The notes below the pieces were generated by a model. The model ran no database searches, had not been told where the DNA came from, and saw only the letters and a list, made by a program, of their open reading frames with translations. Of a DNA stretch of 48,365 nucleotides, positions 14,294-23,351 are shown in pieces (position 1 is the first letter of the stretch; each line of letters begins with the position of its first letter). Source of the stretch: Veillonella sp. AM51-8BH (GTDB lineage: Bacteria; Bacillota; Negativicutes; Veillonellales; Veillonellaceae). The stretch lies in assembly GCF_003463825.1 (NCBI RefSeq), contig NZ_QSDY01000010.1:1-48365 (forward strand), written 5' to 3'. The position numbers and the translations under genes are program-made.

Positions 14294-14881
14294 TTATTTG
14301 ATATGTTTAGAACCGCGTTCTGTCATAGCTACGCCGTCTTTGCAAAGAGGGCATTCTTCAGGTTTGTATGTAGGAACTTCAAGGTTAAGCAATGCTTGTA
14401 CTTTTTCGTGAGGTACGCCGAATTCTGCTTTACCGCCAGAACGGTTAACGAGAAGGCCTACACCTACGATTTCACCACCGGATTGGTTTACAACATTTAC
14501 TACTTCTTGTACAGAACCACCAGTTGTTACGATGTCTTCAACGATAAGCACGCGTGTGCCTGGTTCGATTTTGAAGCCACGGCGTAATGTCATAACACCT
14601 TTTTCACGTTCTGTGAAGATAGCGCGTGTGCCAAGAGCTTTACCTACTTCGTGAGCTAACAAGATACCGCCAGTCATAGGTCCGATAACGAGTTCTACAT
14701 TTTGATCACGGAAGCGTTCAGCTAATTCTTTACAAAGTGTTTCAGTGTATTTAGGATGTTGCAATACATTGAATTTTTCAACGTACATTGGGCTGTGGAG
14801 TCCAGATGTCAAAAGGAAGTGACCTTCTAAAATAGCGTGAGTGTCGATAAGTAATTGTTTTACTTCTTGTTCTGTCATCAT
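14294..14881 (-). CDS. pyrE: Orotate phosphoribosyltransferase
   Basis: A 195-residue type I phosphoribosyltransferase with the PRPP motif VLIVEDIVTTGGS near residue 114. It converts orotate and PRPP to orotidine 5'-phosphate in de novo pyrimidine synthesis. A Cys-containing tail (PEECPLCKDGVAM) is typical of the longer Firmicute and archaeal-like PyrE variants. It overlaps pyrF by 4 bases on the minus strand, so the two last steps of UMP synthesis are coupled. ATG ATG at the start leaves one residue of ambiguity. Confidence 0.95.
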   Translation of the reverse strand: MMTEQEVKQLLIDTHAILEGHFLLTSGLHSPMYVEKFNVLQHPKYTETLCKELAERFRDQNVELVIGPMTGGILLAHEVGKALGTRAIFTEREKGVMTLRRGFKIEPGTRVLIVEDIVTTGGSVQEVVNVVNQSGGEIVGVGLLVNRSGGKAEFGVPHEKVQALLNLEVPTYKPEECPLCKDGVAMTERGSKHIK

Positions 14882-15597
14882 TTGGATACATTCTCCATTT
14901 CTTCAATAATTAAACGAACTGCTTCACGAGGATTTTCAGCCTGTGTAATAGGGCGGCCAATAACGAGGCGAGACGCGCCATCTTGTAATGCACTAGCAGG
15001 TGTAGCAATACGTTTTTGGTCGTCTGTTGCCGCAAAGGATGGGCGGATACCAGGTGTTACGATGAGGAAATCATCACCACATGCTTCGCGAATCATTTTA
15101 GCTTCTAACGCGGAACATACAACGCCATCCATGCCACATTCTTTAGCGAGCTTCGCTAGACGAATAACTTGGTCGGAAATCGGTAATTGACCACCAGTTG
15201 CAGTCCAAGCTTCATCATCAAAACTAGTTAATACAGTGATTGCCAATAATTTTGTACGTTCAACACCCAATTGTTCAGCCGTTTCACGAGCAGCTTTTAC
15301 AGCGGCTTTCATCATAACTGGACCGCCTTGACCATGCATAGTGATCAAGTTAGCACCTAAACGTATTAGGGAAGATACGCCATGTGCTACTGTATTAGGA
15401 ATATCATGCAATTTCAAATCAAGAAATACTTGTTTGTTTTGCTCTTGTAAATAGCGAACTGTTTGCTCTCCTTCGGCGTAGAATAGCTCCATGCCGACCT
15501 TGTAAAAGCTAACCGCATCACCAAGGGCTGTTACGGTTTCTTTCATCGCATCCATAGTGGATACATCAAGGGCAACGATTAATCTGTCATCTGCCAT
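14878..15597 (-). CDS. pyrF: Orotidine 5'-phosphate decarboxylase
   Basis: A 239-residue TIM-barrel enzyme with the catalytic array DLKLHDIPNT and the phosphate-binding end LVIGRPITQAENPREA. It decarboxylates OMP to UMP, the step after PyrE. The upstream region (15598-15800) is shared with the divergent exonuclease gene, and I see no PyrR-binding attenuator in it. The rest of the pyr pathway is not in this window. Confidence 0.95.
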   Translation of the reverse strand: MADDRLIVALDVSTMDAMKETVTALGDAVSFYKVGMELFYAEGEQTVRYLQEQNKQVFLDLKLHDIPNTVAHGVSSLIRLGANLITMHGQGGPVMMKAAVKAARETAEQLGVERTKLLAITVLTSFDDEAWTATGGQLPISDQVIRLAKLAKECGMDGVVCSALEAKMIREACGDDFLIVTPGIRPSFAATDDQKRIATPASALQDGASRLVIGRPITQAENPREAVRLIIEEMENVSK

Positions 15598-15800
15598 CTT
15601 GCAACCTCCATACTACATATATATCTAAATAATTTTCACATACAGAGGGCCTATCTGTCAATTAAATTTGATGTGAAAGAGGTGACTAATAGTCACCGTT
15701 GAATAGTAGATTATAGAGTGTTTCATGCTATAATAAATGGAGAAAATGAATATAATTCTTATATATAAATTAAAAAACATATAGATTTGAAAGGAGTCCT

Positions 15801-16430
15801 ATGTTAGATTTTGTTGCATTAGACTTTGAAACAGCTAATAAATTTAAAAATAGTGCATGCTCCTTGGCGGTTATTACTGTAAAGGATGGACAGATTACCA
15901 AAAAGGCGTACAGCCTTATAAAACCACCGTTCATGAGCTTTGATGATGAATGTATTGAAATTCATGGCATTCAACCAAAGGATGTTATCCATGAGAAAAC
16001 CTTTGATCAATTGTGGAATGCTATCTACGAAAATCATTTAAAAGGCAATATCATGGTAGCTCACAACGCAAAATTCGATATGAATGTATTGCGTGCTACA
16101 CTGGATTACTATAAAATTCCTTGGCCAGAGCTAGATTATGCATGTACGGTGAAACTTTCACGTGCTGTATGGCCAGATTTAGTAAACCATAAGCTAAACA
16201 CAATGGCTGCATACATCGGGGTTGAGTTTAAACACCACTACGCATTAGATGATGCGGAAACATGTGCTAAGGTTGTGTTAGAGGCAGCTAAGGCTAAGGG
16301 CGTTAATAGCTTGCCAGATTTGTTGAAGGCTACAGGTGTACCACTAGAACCATTTATTGATGACAAAAATCGCGCTGCTCAAGAGGCTTTACATAAAGAA
16401 CCTGAGCCAGAGCAAATGTCGTTCTTTTAG
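15801..16430 (+). CDS. DEDDh 3'-5' exonuclease (DnaQ-like) with putative clamp-binding tail
   Basis: The ATG at 15801 follows AAAGGAGTCCT. The 209 residues carry exonuclease motif I (ALDFET, Asp8/Glu10), motif II (AHNAKFDMNVL) and the DEDDh His/Asp pair in HHYALDDAETCA. Length and motifs match free-standing DNA polymerase III epsilon-like exonucleases, which proofread or degrade single-stranded DNA or nano-RNA. The last residues EQMSFF resemble a beta-clamp-binding motif (QxxxFF/QLxLF). It is 14 bases upstream of deoC, linking nucleic-acid degradation with deoxynucleoside catabolism. Confidence 0.85.
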   Translation: MLDFVALDFETANKFKNSACSLAVITVKDGQITKKAYSLIKPPFMSFDDECIEIHGIQPKDVIHEKTFDQLWNAIYENHLKGNIMVAHNAKFDMNVLRATLDYYKIPWPELDYACTVKLSRAVWPDLVNHKLNTMAAYIGVEFKHHYALDDAETCAKVVLEAAKAKGVNSLPDLLKATGVPLEPFIDDKNRAAQEALHKEPEPEQMSFF

Positions 16431-16444
16431 TAAGGAGAGACACT

Positions 16445-17107
16445 ATGTTAGGTAAAGAATTATTATCCTATGTGGATCACACACTATTGCGTCCTACAGC
16501 TACATGGGAGGATATTAAAGAAATTTGTGAAGCCGGTGTAGCCTATAAAACAGCATCTGTTTGCATTCCTCCAGATTTTGTGGCTTCTGCCCATGAATCG
16601 TATCCAGAACTCAATATTTGCACGGTTATTGGGTTCCCTCTTGGCTATGAAACGACAGAGGTGAAGGTAGCTGAAACAAAACAAGCCCTTGCAGAAGGTG
16701 CCTCTGAAATTGATATGGTCATCAACCTAGGCAATGTAAAACAAGGGGACTTTGATGCGGTTACCGGTGAAATTAAAGCTCTTAAAGCAGCTTGTGGAGA
16801 CAAAATCTTAAAGGTTATTATAGAAACTTGTTACCTTACTGATTCTGAAAAGATAGCTCTCTGTAAATGCATTACGGATGGTGGTGCTGACTATATCAAG
16901 ACATCTACAGGTTTTGGTAGCAGTGGTGCCAGTATTGAAGATATTCAGCTCTTTAAGAAACACATCGGACCTAATGTAAAAATTAAGGCTGCCGGTGGGA
17001 TTCGTTCTATCTCTGATATGAAAGCCTATATTGCTGAAGGTTGCAGCCGTATTGGCGCCAGTGCAGCAGTAGAACTACTTAAAGATCATTTAGACGAAGA
17101 AGTGTAA
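16445..17107 (+). CDS. deoC: Deoxyribose-phosphate aldolase
   Basis: A 220-residue class I aldolase starting at ATG 16445 behind AAGGAGAGACACT. The Schiff-base Lys lies in DYIKTSTGFG, and the phosphate loop is KAAGGIR. It splits 2-deoxyribose 5-phosphate into acetaldehyde and glyceraldehyde 3-phosphate, which feeds nucleoside sugars into glycolysis. It is followed by a pyrimidine-nucleoside phosphorylase and cytidine deaminase, a standard deoxynucleoside catabolic set, although a hairpin at 17112-17140 separates them. Confidence 0.96.
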   Translation: MLGKELLSYVDHTLLRPTATWEDIKEICEAGVAYKTASVCIPPDFVASAHESYPELNICTVIGFPLGYETTEVKVAETKQALAEGASEIDMVINLGNVKQGDFDAVTGEIKALKAACGDKILKVIIETCYLTDSEKIALCKCITDGGADYIKTSTGFGSSGASIEDIQLFKKHIGPNVKIKAAGGIRSISDMKAYIAEGCSRIGASAAVELLKDHLDEEV

Positions 17108-17111
17108 TAGA

Positions 17112-17143
17112 AAACCACCTAGGCAGTGCTTAGGTGGTTTCTT
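17112..17143 (+). terminator. Hairpin between deoC and the phosphorylase, possible weak terminator
   Basis: AAACCACCTA (17112-17121) pairs with TAGGTGGTTT (17131-17140). The T-run is short, so it may be a partial terminator that lowers downstream expression. Confidence 0.55.
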
Positions 17144-17160
17144 AGAATGGCGGTATAACC

Positions 17161-18461
17161 ATGCGCATGTATGATATTATTCTAAAAAAACGTTCTAATT
17201 TACCATTAACAGATGAGGAAATTCGCTTTGTCATCTCTGGCTATGTGAATGGGGAAATTCCCGACTATCAAGTGAGTGCTTTGTTGATGACCATTGTATT
17301 TAATGGGATGAATGCTCGTGAACTAGGGACATTGACATTAGCGATGGCACAATCGGGTCATATGGTAGATTTATCCGATATTGATGGGATAACAGTAGAT
17401 AAGCATAGTACCGGTGGTGTAGGGGACAAGACAACACTTATCATAGGACCTCTCGTAGCTGCTTGTGGTGGCAAGGTGGCGAAAATGTCGGGCCGTGGCC
17501 TAGGTCATACGGGTGGCACTATCGATAAGATGGAATCCATACCAAACTTAAAGGTATCCTTGGACCAAGAATCATTCATTAATCAGGTCAATACAATAGG
17601 TCTGGCTGTAATCGGTCAGTCTGAAGGACTAGCACCAGCAGATAAAAAACTCTATGCATTGCGAGATGTAACAGGCACCGTAGATAGCATTCCACTGATT
17701 GCATCCTCTGTAATGAGTAAAAAATTAGCCTCTGGAGCACAAGCCATTTTGTTGGATGTAAAGGTTGGTAGTGGCGCCTTTATGAAAACCATAGACGATG
17801 CTCGCGCATTGGCGAAAGCTATGGTAGATATTGGAACGGAAAATGGCCGCTCTGTTAAGGCTGTTTTAACCGATATGGATAGACCACTGGGGCATGCCAT
17901 TGGTAATGCTTTGGAAATTCGTGAGGTTATTGACACCTTGAAAGGTCATGGCCCAGAGGATTTAACCCATGAATGTGTTATTATGGCAGCCCATATGCTT
18001 GTGTTGAGCCAAATTTGTGATTATGAAACGGCTCTCAGTCGCGTACAAGAGGCCCTTAATTCGGGAGCAGCTCTTGAACGAGTGCGCATGATGATTGATG
18101 CTCAAGGTGGAGACAGCCGAGTTCTTGATGATGAAAGCTTATTAGCAATCGGAAAATTTACCTATGATGTTACAGCGCCTCAAGATGGTTACATTACACA
18201 CATGAATACAGAACAATGTGGTATTGCATCTGTTATGCTTGGAGCTGGTCGCACCGTTAAGGATGGGCCTATTGATTATAGTGCGGGCATCGTAATGCAT
18301 AAGAAAACAGGTGATACTGTTCGAGCTGGTGAAAGTATAGCTACCTTGTATGCTTCAGATGAAGCTTGCTCGCCAATGCTAGTAAAACATATTTAGAGTC
18401 AATTACCTTTGGCAAAACTGCACCAATTGTAGTGGATACGATTCTTGATATGGTGGAATGA
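17161..18461 (+). pseudogene. pdp: Pyrimidine-nucleoside phosphorylase, -1 frameshift near the C-terminus
   Basis: Starting at ATG 17161, the protein shows the thymidine/pyrimidine phosphorylase signature (VDKHSTGGVGDKTT, SGRGLGHTGGT). Its C-terminal domain is interrupted at about 18387. In the -1 frame it continues KTYLESITFGKTAPI to a TGA at 18459-18461. One extra A in the AAAA run gives 433 residues, the normal length. The enzyme splits uridine, deoxyuridine or thymidine with phosphate and supplies deoxyribose phosphate to DeoC. A stop at 18394 removes about 22 residues if the shift is real. The SD is weak. Reading it as Pdp rather than DeoA is probable from length and context. Confidence 0.85.
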
Positions 18462-18492
18462 GGATATCCATATGATAGAAAAGGAAACTGAT

Positions 18493-18888
18493 ATGACGGA
18501 ACAGGAAATTCAAAAGCTTATTGATCGTGCCATAGTAGCTCGTGAGAAAACCTATAGTCCTTATTCCCATTTTGGTGTAGGTGCAGCCCTTGTATGCGAG
18601 GATGGGAGTATCTATGAAGGCTGCAATATAGAAAATGCTTCCTATGGCTTAACGAACTGTGCAGAACGAACTGCTATATTTAAAGCCGTATCAGAAGGTC
18701 GTACAAAATTTAAGTCCCTCGCCGTAGTTGCTGATACGGAAGGGCCTTGTGCACCATGTGGTGCCTGTCGTCAAGTAATTTCTGAATTTGACATACCACA
18801 GATTATCTTGGCTAATCTAAAAGGAAATTATAAAGTTGTTAGTCTTGATGAGTTATTACCATTTAGATTTGATGCGGACAGCTTATAG
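18493..18888 (+). CDS. cdd: Cytidine deaminase
   Basis: A zinc-dependent enzyme of 131 residues from ATG 18493, with AAAGGA 8 bases upstream; an in-frame ATG at 18472 with GAGGA is an alternative. Motifs are YSPYSHFGVGAAL, the zinc/catalytic NCAERTA, and PCGACRQ. It deaminates cytidine and deoxycytidine to uridine forms that the phosphorylase upstream then cleaves. The phosphorylase frame ends 31 bases before, so this is the last gene of the nucleoside operon before the bidirectional terminator. Confidence 0.95.
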   Translation: MTEQEIQKLIDRAIVAREKTYSPYSHFGVGAALVCEDGSIYEGCNIENASYGLTNCAERTAIFKAVSEGRTKFKSLAVVADTEGPCAPCGACRQVISEFDIPQIILANLKGNYKVVSLDELLPFRFDADSL

Positions 18889-18890
18889 TA

Positions 18891-18920
18891 AAAAAGAGAC
18901 CACCGATGTGGTCTCTTTTT
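18891..18920. terminator. Bidirectional terminator between cdd and metQ
   Basis: AAAAAGAGACCAC, CGAT, GTGGTCTCTTTTT. Perfect 13-bp stem with A and T tails, serving both convergent genes. Confidence 0.92.
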
Positions 18921-18928
18921 GTTATACC

Positions 18929-19750
18929 TTAGAATGCAGGAACAATTGCACCTTGATATTTATCTTCAATGAATTTTTTGATTTCAGGGGTATGAAGAGC
19001 TTCCATCAATTTTTTGATGCGAGGATCGCTTTCATTGCCTTTAAGTACAGTTACGATGTTTACGTAAGGGGAATCTTTAGCTTCGATTGCCAATGCATCT
19101 TTACCAGGGTTAAGACCTGCATTTAATGCATAGTTTGTGTTAATAGCTGCTAAAGCTACATCGTCAAGAGAACGAGGTATTTGAGCTGCTTCTAATTCAA
19201 CAAATTGGTAACCATTAGGATTGGAAGTGATATCTTGAACTGTAGATAAGATATTGCTGGAGTCTTTCAATGTGATAAGACCTTCTTTTTGCAATAACAA
19301 TAATGCACGACCACCGTTTGTAGGGTCATTAGGAATAGCGATTTTAGCGCCTTTAGGAAGATCTTTTAAATCTTTGATTTGACGGGAATATAAGCCCATT
19401 GGCTCAAGGTGAACACCACCAACAGATACTAATGGAAGGTTATGAGCTTTTGCGAACTCATCCATGTAAGGTACATGTTGGAAGAAGTTTGCATCGATTT
19501 CTTTATCACCCAAAGCAAGGTTTGGTGTGTTGTAATCAGTGAATTCAGTGATTTGTAAATCAATACCATCTTTTGCCAAGATAGGTTTAACTTGTTCCAA
19601 AATTTCTGCGTGAGGTACTGCTGTAGCACCAATTTTTAATACTTGTTTGCCGTTGTTAGCAGCTTGTTTGTTATTGTCATTACCGCAACCAGCGATCAAT
19701 AAAGCACCGCCAAGGATTACAGTAGCTGCTAATGCTAAAAATTTTCTCAT
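18929..19750 (-). CDS. metQ: MetQ/NlpA-family methionine-binding lipoprotein
   Basis: The start at 19750 (MRKFLALAATVILG) has AAGGAG 8 bases upstream; the frame open to 19774 lacks an SD. A lipobox (LIAGC) sits near residue 20, then the periplasmic-binding fold with the NlpA signature (KIGATAVPHAEIL, FTDYNTPN, DANFFQH). It captures D/L-methionine for the MetNI transporter. The matching ATPase and permease genes lie about 13 kb away (32427-34107), so this solute-binding gene is detached from its transporter. Confidence 0.93.
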   Translation of the reverse strand: MRKFLALAATVILGGALLIAGCGNDNNKQAANNGKQVLKIGATAVPHAEILEQVKPILAKDGIDLQITEFTDYNTPNLALGDKEIDANFFQHVPYMDEFAKAHNLPLVSVGGVHLEPMGLYSRQIKDLKDLPKGAKIAIPNDPTNGGRALLLLQKEGLITLKDSSNILSTVQDITSNPNGYQFVELEAAQIPRSLDDVALAAINTNYALNAGLNPGKDALAIEAKDSPYVNIVTVLKGNESDPRIKKLMEALHTPEIKKFIEDKYQGAIVPAF

Positions 19751-19869
19751 TAGACACACTCCTTTTACAATCATTTCATATAAAATATTACATTTATAGT
19801 ACTAAATTATTTCCTATCTATCAAGAAGGAATTATTACGAGTTCTCCATAGCTTAAAGTTATATCAAAA

Positions 19870-19921
19870 AGAGATTTCCAAACTAGTATCTATAAATAGT
19901 TGATAGTGTTTGGAAATCTCT
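19870..19921 (-). terminator. Terminator of menA
   Basis: AGAGATTTCCAAAC (19870-19883) pairs with GTTTGGAAATCTCT (19908-19921); on the minus strand it is followed by TTTTT. Confidence 0.8.
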
Positions 19922-20002
19922 CTTTATTTTATGTAATTGTATTTAATGTATGTACGTATTGGTAAACACTTATTTGCTAATAATTGAATCTATGGTTCAA
20001 CC

Positions 20003-20899
20003 TTATTTACCTATGATAAGTCCAATGGACCACATGATTTGGTAAATCATTGCAGCTCCTGCAGTTGTACCCATAGCTTTGTCGAGTAGGAACTCATCTG
20101 TTTTAGTACTTAAGGTATGTACTGTTTTGAAAGCTAGTGGTGCTGCGAGAAAGGCGAAGAGGGAGAACCATGTCATATGACCTACAATGATCCATGCAAG
20201 GATCCAAATAAAGTTGAATAGGTAAGTGATGCTCATTAAACTGAGGGCACGTTCACGACCCAATACGATTGGTAATGTACGACGACCATGGCTTTCATCA
20301 TTTCGAATATCACGAATGTTATTCGTGAGCATAATGGAACCAACGAGCAATGTAGATGGAATAGCAGGGATTAATAATGCTAAAGATAAGTCTCGCGTCC
20401 ATGCATAGCCTGTAATGAGGACGATGGCAAACCCCATAGCGATACCAGAGGAAATTTCACCAAATGGTGTGCGAGAAATTGGTTTTGGCCCACCAGAGTA
20501 GAGAAAACTGATGAGAATGCAAAGAAAACCAGCTGGAATATAGTACCAGGTGATAGTTGCCGATAGATAAAGACCGATGATAATAGGTACAACCATGAGT
20601 ATCTTAATCATGGTAACGATGAGCTCTGGTGTAATGGCACCACGGGTGATAGAACCAGCATTGCCGACCTTTTGCCCCGCATCGAGACCAGATTTAAAAT
20701 CTTTATATTCATTCCATAAATTAGCAACAATTTGAGCTGTTACAACAGCTAAAAATATTAAAATCGTATGGAAAATGGCGAGACCTGTACCCTTTACGGA
20801 ACCAAATGCGTAATAACTAAAGGCAGCGCCTAAAATAGTAGGCCCTAGAGCGGCCGCTAATGTACGAGGCCTAGTGAGTGGAATTATTTCTTGTATCAT
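20003..20899 (-). CDS. menA: 1,4-dihydroxy-2-naphthoate polyprenyltransferase
   Basis: An integral membrane UbiA-family enzyme (298 residues from ATG 20899) with about eight helices. It has the Asp-rich motifs NLWNEYKDFKSGLD and TNNIRDIRNDESHGRRTLP, the latter diagnostic for MenA. It attaches the polyprenyl chain to dihydroxynaphthoate in menaquinone synthesis. The ATG at 20899 is 23 bases from its SD, but a 6-bp hairpin lies between them; a GTG at 20923 directly after the SD is the alternative start. No other men genes are present here. Confidence 0.93.
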   Translation of the reverse strand: MIQEIIPLTRPRTLAAALGPTILGAAFSYYAFGSVKGTGLAIFHTILIFLAVVTAQIVANLWNEYKDFKSGLDAGQKVGNAGSITRGAITPELIVTMIKILMVVPIIIGLYLSATITWYYIPAGFLCILISFLYSGGPKPISRTPFGEISSGIAMGFAIVLITGYAWTRDLSLALLIPAIPSTLLVGSIMLTNNIRDIRNDESHGRRTLPIVLGRERALSLMSITYLFNFIWILAWIIVGHMTWFSLFAFLAAPLAFKTVHTLSTKTDEFLLDKAMGTTAGAAMIYQIMWSIGLIIGK

Positions 20900-20905
20900 A
20901 ATAAA

Positions 20906-20928
20906 AGCACACCAAGTGTGCACTCCTT
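20906..20928 (-). promoter_or_regulatory. Hairpin between SD and start codon of menA
   Basis: On the minus strand, AAGGAG is followed by GCACAC-TTG-GTGTGC, then TTTTATT and the ATG at 20899. If the hairpin folds, the effective SD-to-ATG spacing falls to about 8 bases. Confidence 0.5.
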
Positions 20929-21138
20929 TCTATTTCTCATACTCTATGTTTACATATCTATTTAAGTATTGTATAGCAGAACTGAAAGGTTGTAAATTAT
21001 ACTATACAGTTATACATCTCTATATAGTATAATAATTAATATATGCAGTATAGATTATCTTTTTGAAATCTATATATGCAATACAGGTTATAAATATAAT
21101 CTGTATACATAGTGTATTGTTAAATCGTGAGGTGTCTT

Positions 21139-22083
21139 ATGAGAGCTCTCAATAAAAAATTGATGACATTGGCTTTTGCCACATGCTTGACTGTTGGCGT
21201 GGGTGCAGTGGCATATGCTGATACAGTAGATTTAGGCTATGGTTTATATGGCAGTACGTCTCCTACGGTGAAAGCTGTAGAAGTCATGCGCGTTCCTACG
21301 GATGCAAAGCTACGTAATAATGAGCAAAGCCAAATAATTTCAGTGGCAAATAAAGCGGCTGTTGATGCTGTTAATACTAGTTTAAAATTACAAGCACCGG
21401 TACAGGTTGAACCTATGAAGGGCGATGTGTTAGATGGTTTTTCCTACTATCAATTACAAGGAACTGACAAACAAGGTCACCATGTAGGGCAGTTAGTTGT
21501 TGTAGACTATTCTAAAAATGCTATAGATCAAGTGATTAATATGAATAAAACTATTTTAGAAAAGGTTCCAGACGCAGAAAAAGCTAAAATAAAAAGCTCT
21601 ATCTCTAAATATGTAGATTCCTACTCTAAAGAGAAGGCTCAACAACAATTACAAGGTTTGAAGGGCAATACTATTGAAGGTGCTAAATTAGCGAAAGATT
21701 TGAAGATGCTAAATGACAAGTTACCTGCTCACATTATGGGGGTAGTTGATAAAATGCTTGCTACAGAAAAGAATTTATCTCCTAAAAGTAAAGAAGAGCT
21801 CCGTTCTTATGTAGACTTTATGGTAAAACAAGTGAGCCTAGATGCAACTCATGTAGGATATAAACCTGTTCAAACACGTTATGGTACGGCTGTAACAGGC
21901 GATTTGCGTGGTGGTCTTAGCTATGATGGTTTTAGAAATTCTTATGCTTTGATTGGTTATGCCGTTCCTACAGATAAAGGTGTATCCTTACAGATTTTAT
22001 CATCTGATGATTCTAGCTATGATTATTGGGCTAATGAGTTAAATCATATGTATCAAACGCAATCTCTCAAGGGAGGTAAATAA
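21139..22083 (+). CDS. Secreted protein of unknown function, 314 aa (paralog 1)
   Basis: The start is ATG 21139, behind GTGAGGTG. A signal peptide (LMTLAFATCLTVGVGAVAYA) precedes a soluble exported protein. No enzyme motif is evident. The stretch FSYYQLQGTDKQGHH...LVVVDY matches FDVYQLKGADKTGQK...VVAVDV in the next gene, so the two are tandem paralogs. They are 1 base apart and form one operon. The family is unknown to me and may be restricted to Veillonellaceae. Confidence 0.7.
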   Translation: MRALNKKLMTLAFATCLTVGVGAVAYADTVDLGYGLYGSTSPTVKAVEVMRVPTDAKLRNNEQSQIISVANKAAVDAVNTSLKLQAPVQVEPMKGDVLDGFSYYQLQGTDKQGHHVGQLVVVDYSKNAIDQVINMNKTILEKVPDAEKAKIKSSISKYVDSYSKEKAQQQLQGLKGNTIEGAKLAKDLKMLNDKLPAHIMGVVDKMLATEKNLSPKSKEELRSYVDFMVKQVSLDATHVGYKPVQTRYGTAVTGDLRGGLSYDGFRNSYALIGYAVPTDKGVSLQILSSDDSSYDYWANELNHMYQTQSLKGGK

Positions 22084-22084
22084 T

Positions 22085-22861
22085 ATGAAATCTTTGAAAG
22101 TATTGGCTTGTGCAGCCTGTTTATTAGGTACTGTATCTGGCGTAGGTTTCGCTAAGGATGTGCAAACTATTGCAGGCTCCATGGTAGTGCCTAACAATGT
22201 AAATGTTGTTTCTGCATCTAAAACAAATACACGTGATTTTGTAGAAAAACAATTGAATGAGAATCCTTCAAAATCTTCAATGGCAAATATGATGGCCAAG
22301 GAGCTTCTTCAAAACTTTGGCACTACTTTTGACGTATACCAATTAAAAGGTGCTGACAAAACAGGTCAAAAGGATGCGTTAGTAGTAGCTGTAGATGTTA
22401 AACAAATTGCACAGCAAGTGGCTAAGGACAAAGCTAATGATCCTATGTTTGTAGCGGCTATGGCGGCTCTAGATAAAGGTCAAATTGACCCTGTTACAGA
22501 ACAACTCATGTTAGGTGCTATTAACAAGCAAATTCCAACTACTACAACTGTAGTACCTTTAAATGATCCGAAACGCTATGCTAATCTTAAGACTCGGTCA
22601 GGTGAACTGCTTATAAAACCTAGAACGCTTACCGTAGAAAATGCGGAACAAGTACATCCTGTGGCTGGTACAAAATATCAAACTTATGCAGCAAGTTCTC
22701 GCTTGTTATATGCGGATGGAAATGTACAAACTCCGCTTTATGCAAATGCTGCATTTGTGTTAAAGCCAGGCAAACCGGTACTATACGTAGGTGTAACAAC
22801 TGATGTACAACGGGATTATTTCAAAACGATATTTGACAATGCCTTCAAATCTATTAAATAA
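22085..22861 (+). CDS. Secreted protein of unknown function, 258 aa (paralog 2)
   Basis: The ATG at 22085 uses the SD AGGGAGG at the end of the previous gene. The signal peptide is VLACAACLLGTVSGVGFA. The central region shares the YQLxGxDKxG motif with its upstream neighbour, followed by an alternating-strand C-terminal half (RSGELLIKPRTLTV..., LKPGKPVLYVGVTTDV). The function is unknown. Shorter than paralog 1, it lacks part of its middle helical region. Confidence 0.7.
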   Translation: MKSLKVLACAACLLGTVSGVGFAKDVQTIAGSMVVPNNVNVVSASKTNTRDFVEKQLNENPSKSSMANMMAKELLQNFGTTFDVYQLKGADKTGQKDALVVAVDVKQIAQQVAKDKANDPMFVAAMAALDKGQIDPVTEQLMLGAINKQIPTTTTVVPLNDPKRYANLKTRSGELLIKPRTLTVENAEQVHPVAGTKYQTYAASSRLLYADGNVQTPLYANAAFVLKPGKPVLYVGVTTDVQRDYFKTIFDNAFKSIK

Positions 22862-22978
22862 TTTGTTATAGATATACTTTCACAGAGTATGTCATATACA
22901 AGGTAATTACTAATGTGAGTATGGCGGCATTAGAATGATCTATATTATTTTCAATTATATTTTTAAAGGAGAATTATT

Positions 22979-23350
22979 ATGAACACAATTCACACAGACA
23001 AAGCTCCAGCAGCAGTAGGTCCTTACTCTCAAGCTAAAGTAGTAGGCGGTTTATTATTCGCTTCTGGTCAAATTCCACTCGATCCTGCAACTGGTTCCAT
23101 TGTTGCAAGCGGTATCGTAGAGCAAACTGAACAAGTATGCAAAAACATTGATGCTGTATTGGCTGCAGCAGGTTCTGACTTCTCTGAAGTTATTAAAACT
23201 ACTTGTTTCTTGGCTGACATCGCTGACTTCAAAGCATTTAACGAAGTGTATGCTAAATATTTCACTTCTAAACCAGCTCGTTCTTGCGTAGCAGTAAAAG
23301 ACCTTCCATTGGGTGCTTTGGTAGAAGTGGAAATTATTGCGGAAGTATAA
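22979..23350 (+). CDS. ridA: RidA-family enamine/imine deaminase
   Basis: A 123-residue RidA/YjgF protein. Motifs are AVGPYSQA, FASGQIPLDP, EQVCKNIDAVL, KTTCFLADI and the catalytic Arg in KPARSCVAVKDLP. It hydrolyses reactive 2-aminoacrylate to pyruvate. It is one base upstream of a cysteine desulfidase, whose reaction releases exactly this enamine, so pairing in one operon is metabolically logical. The SD is AAAGGAG. Confidence 0.95.
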   Translation: MNTIHTDKAPAAVGPYSQAKVVGGLLFASGQIPLDPATGSIVASGIVEQTEQVCKNIDAVLAAAGSDFSEVIKTTCFLADIADFKAFNEVYAKYFTSKPARSCVAVKDLPLGALVEVEIIAEV

Positions 23351-23351
23351 G

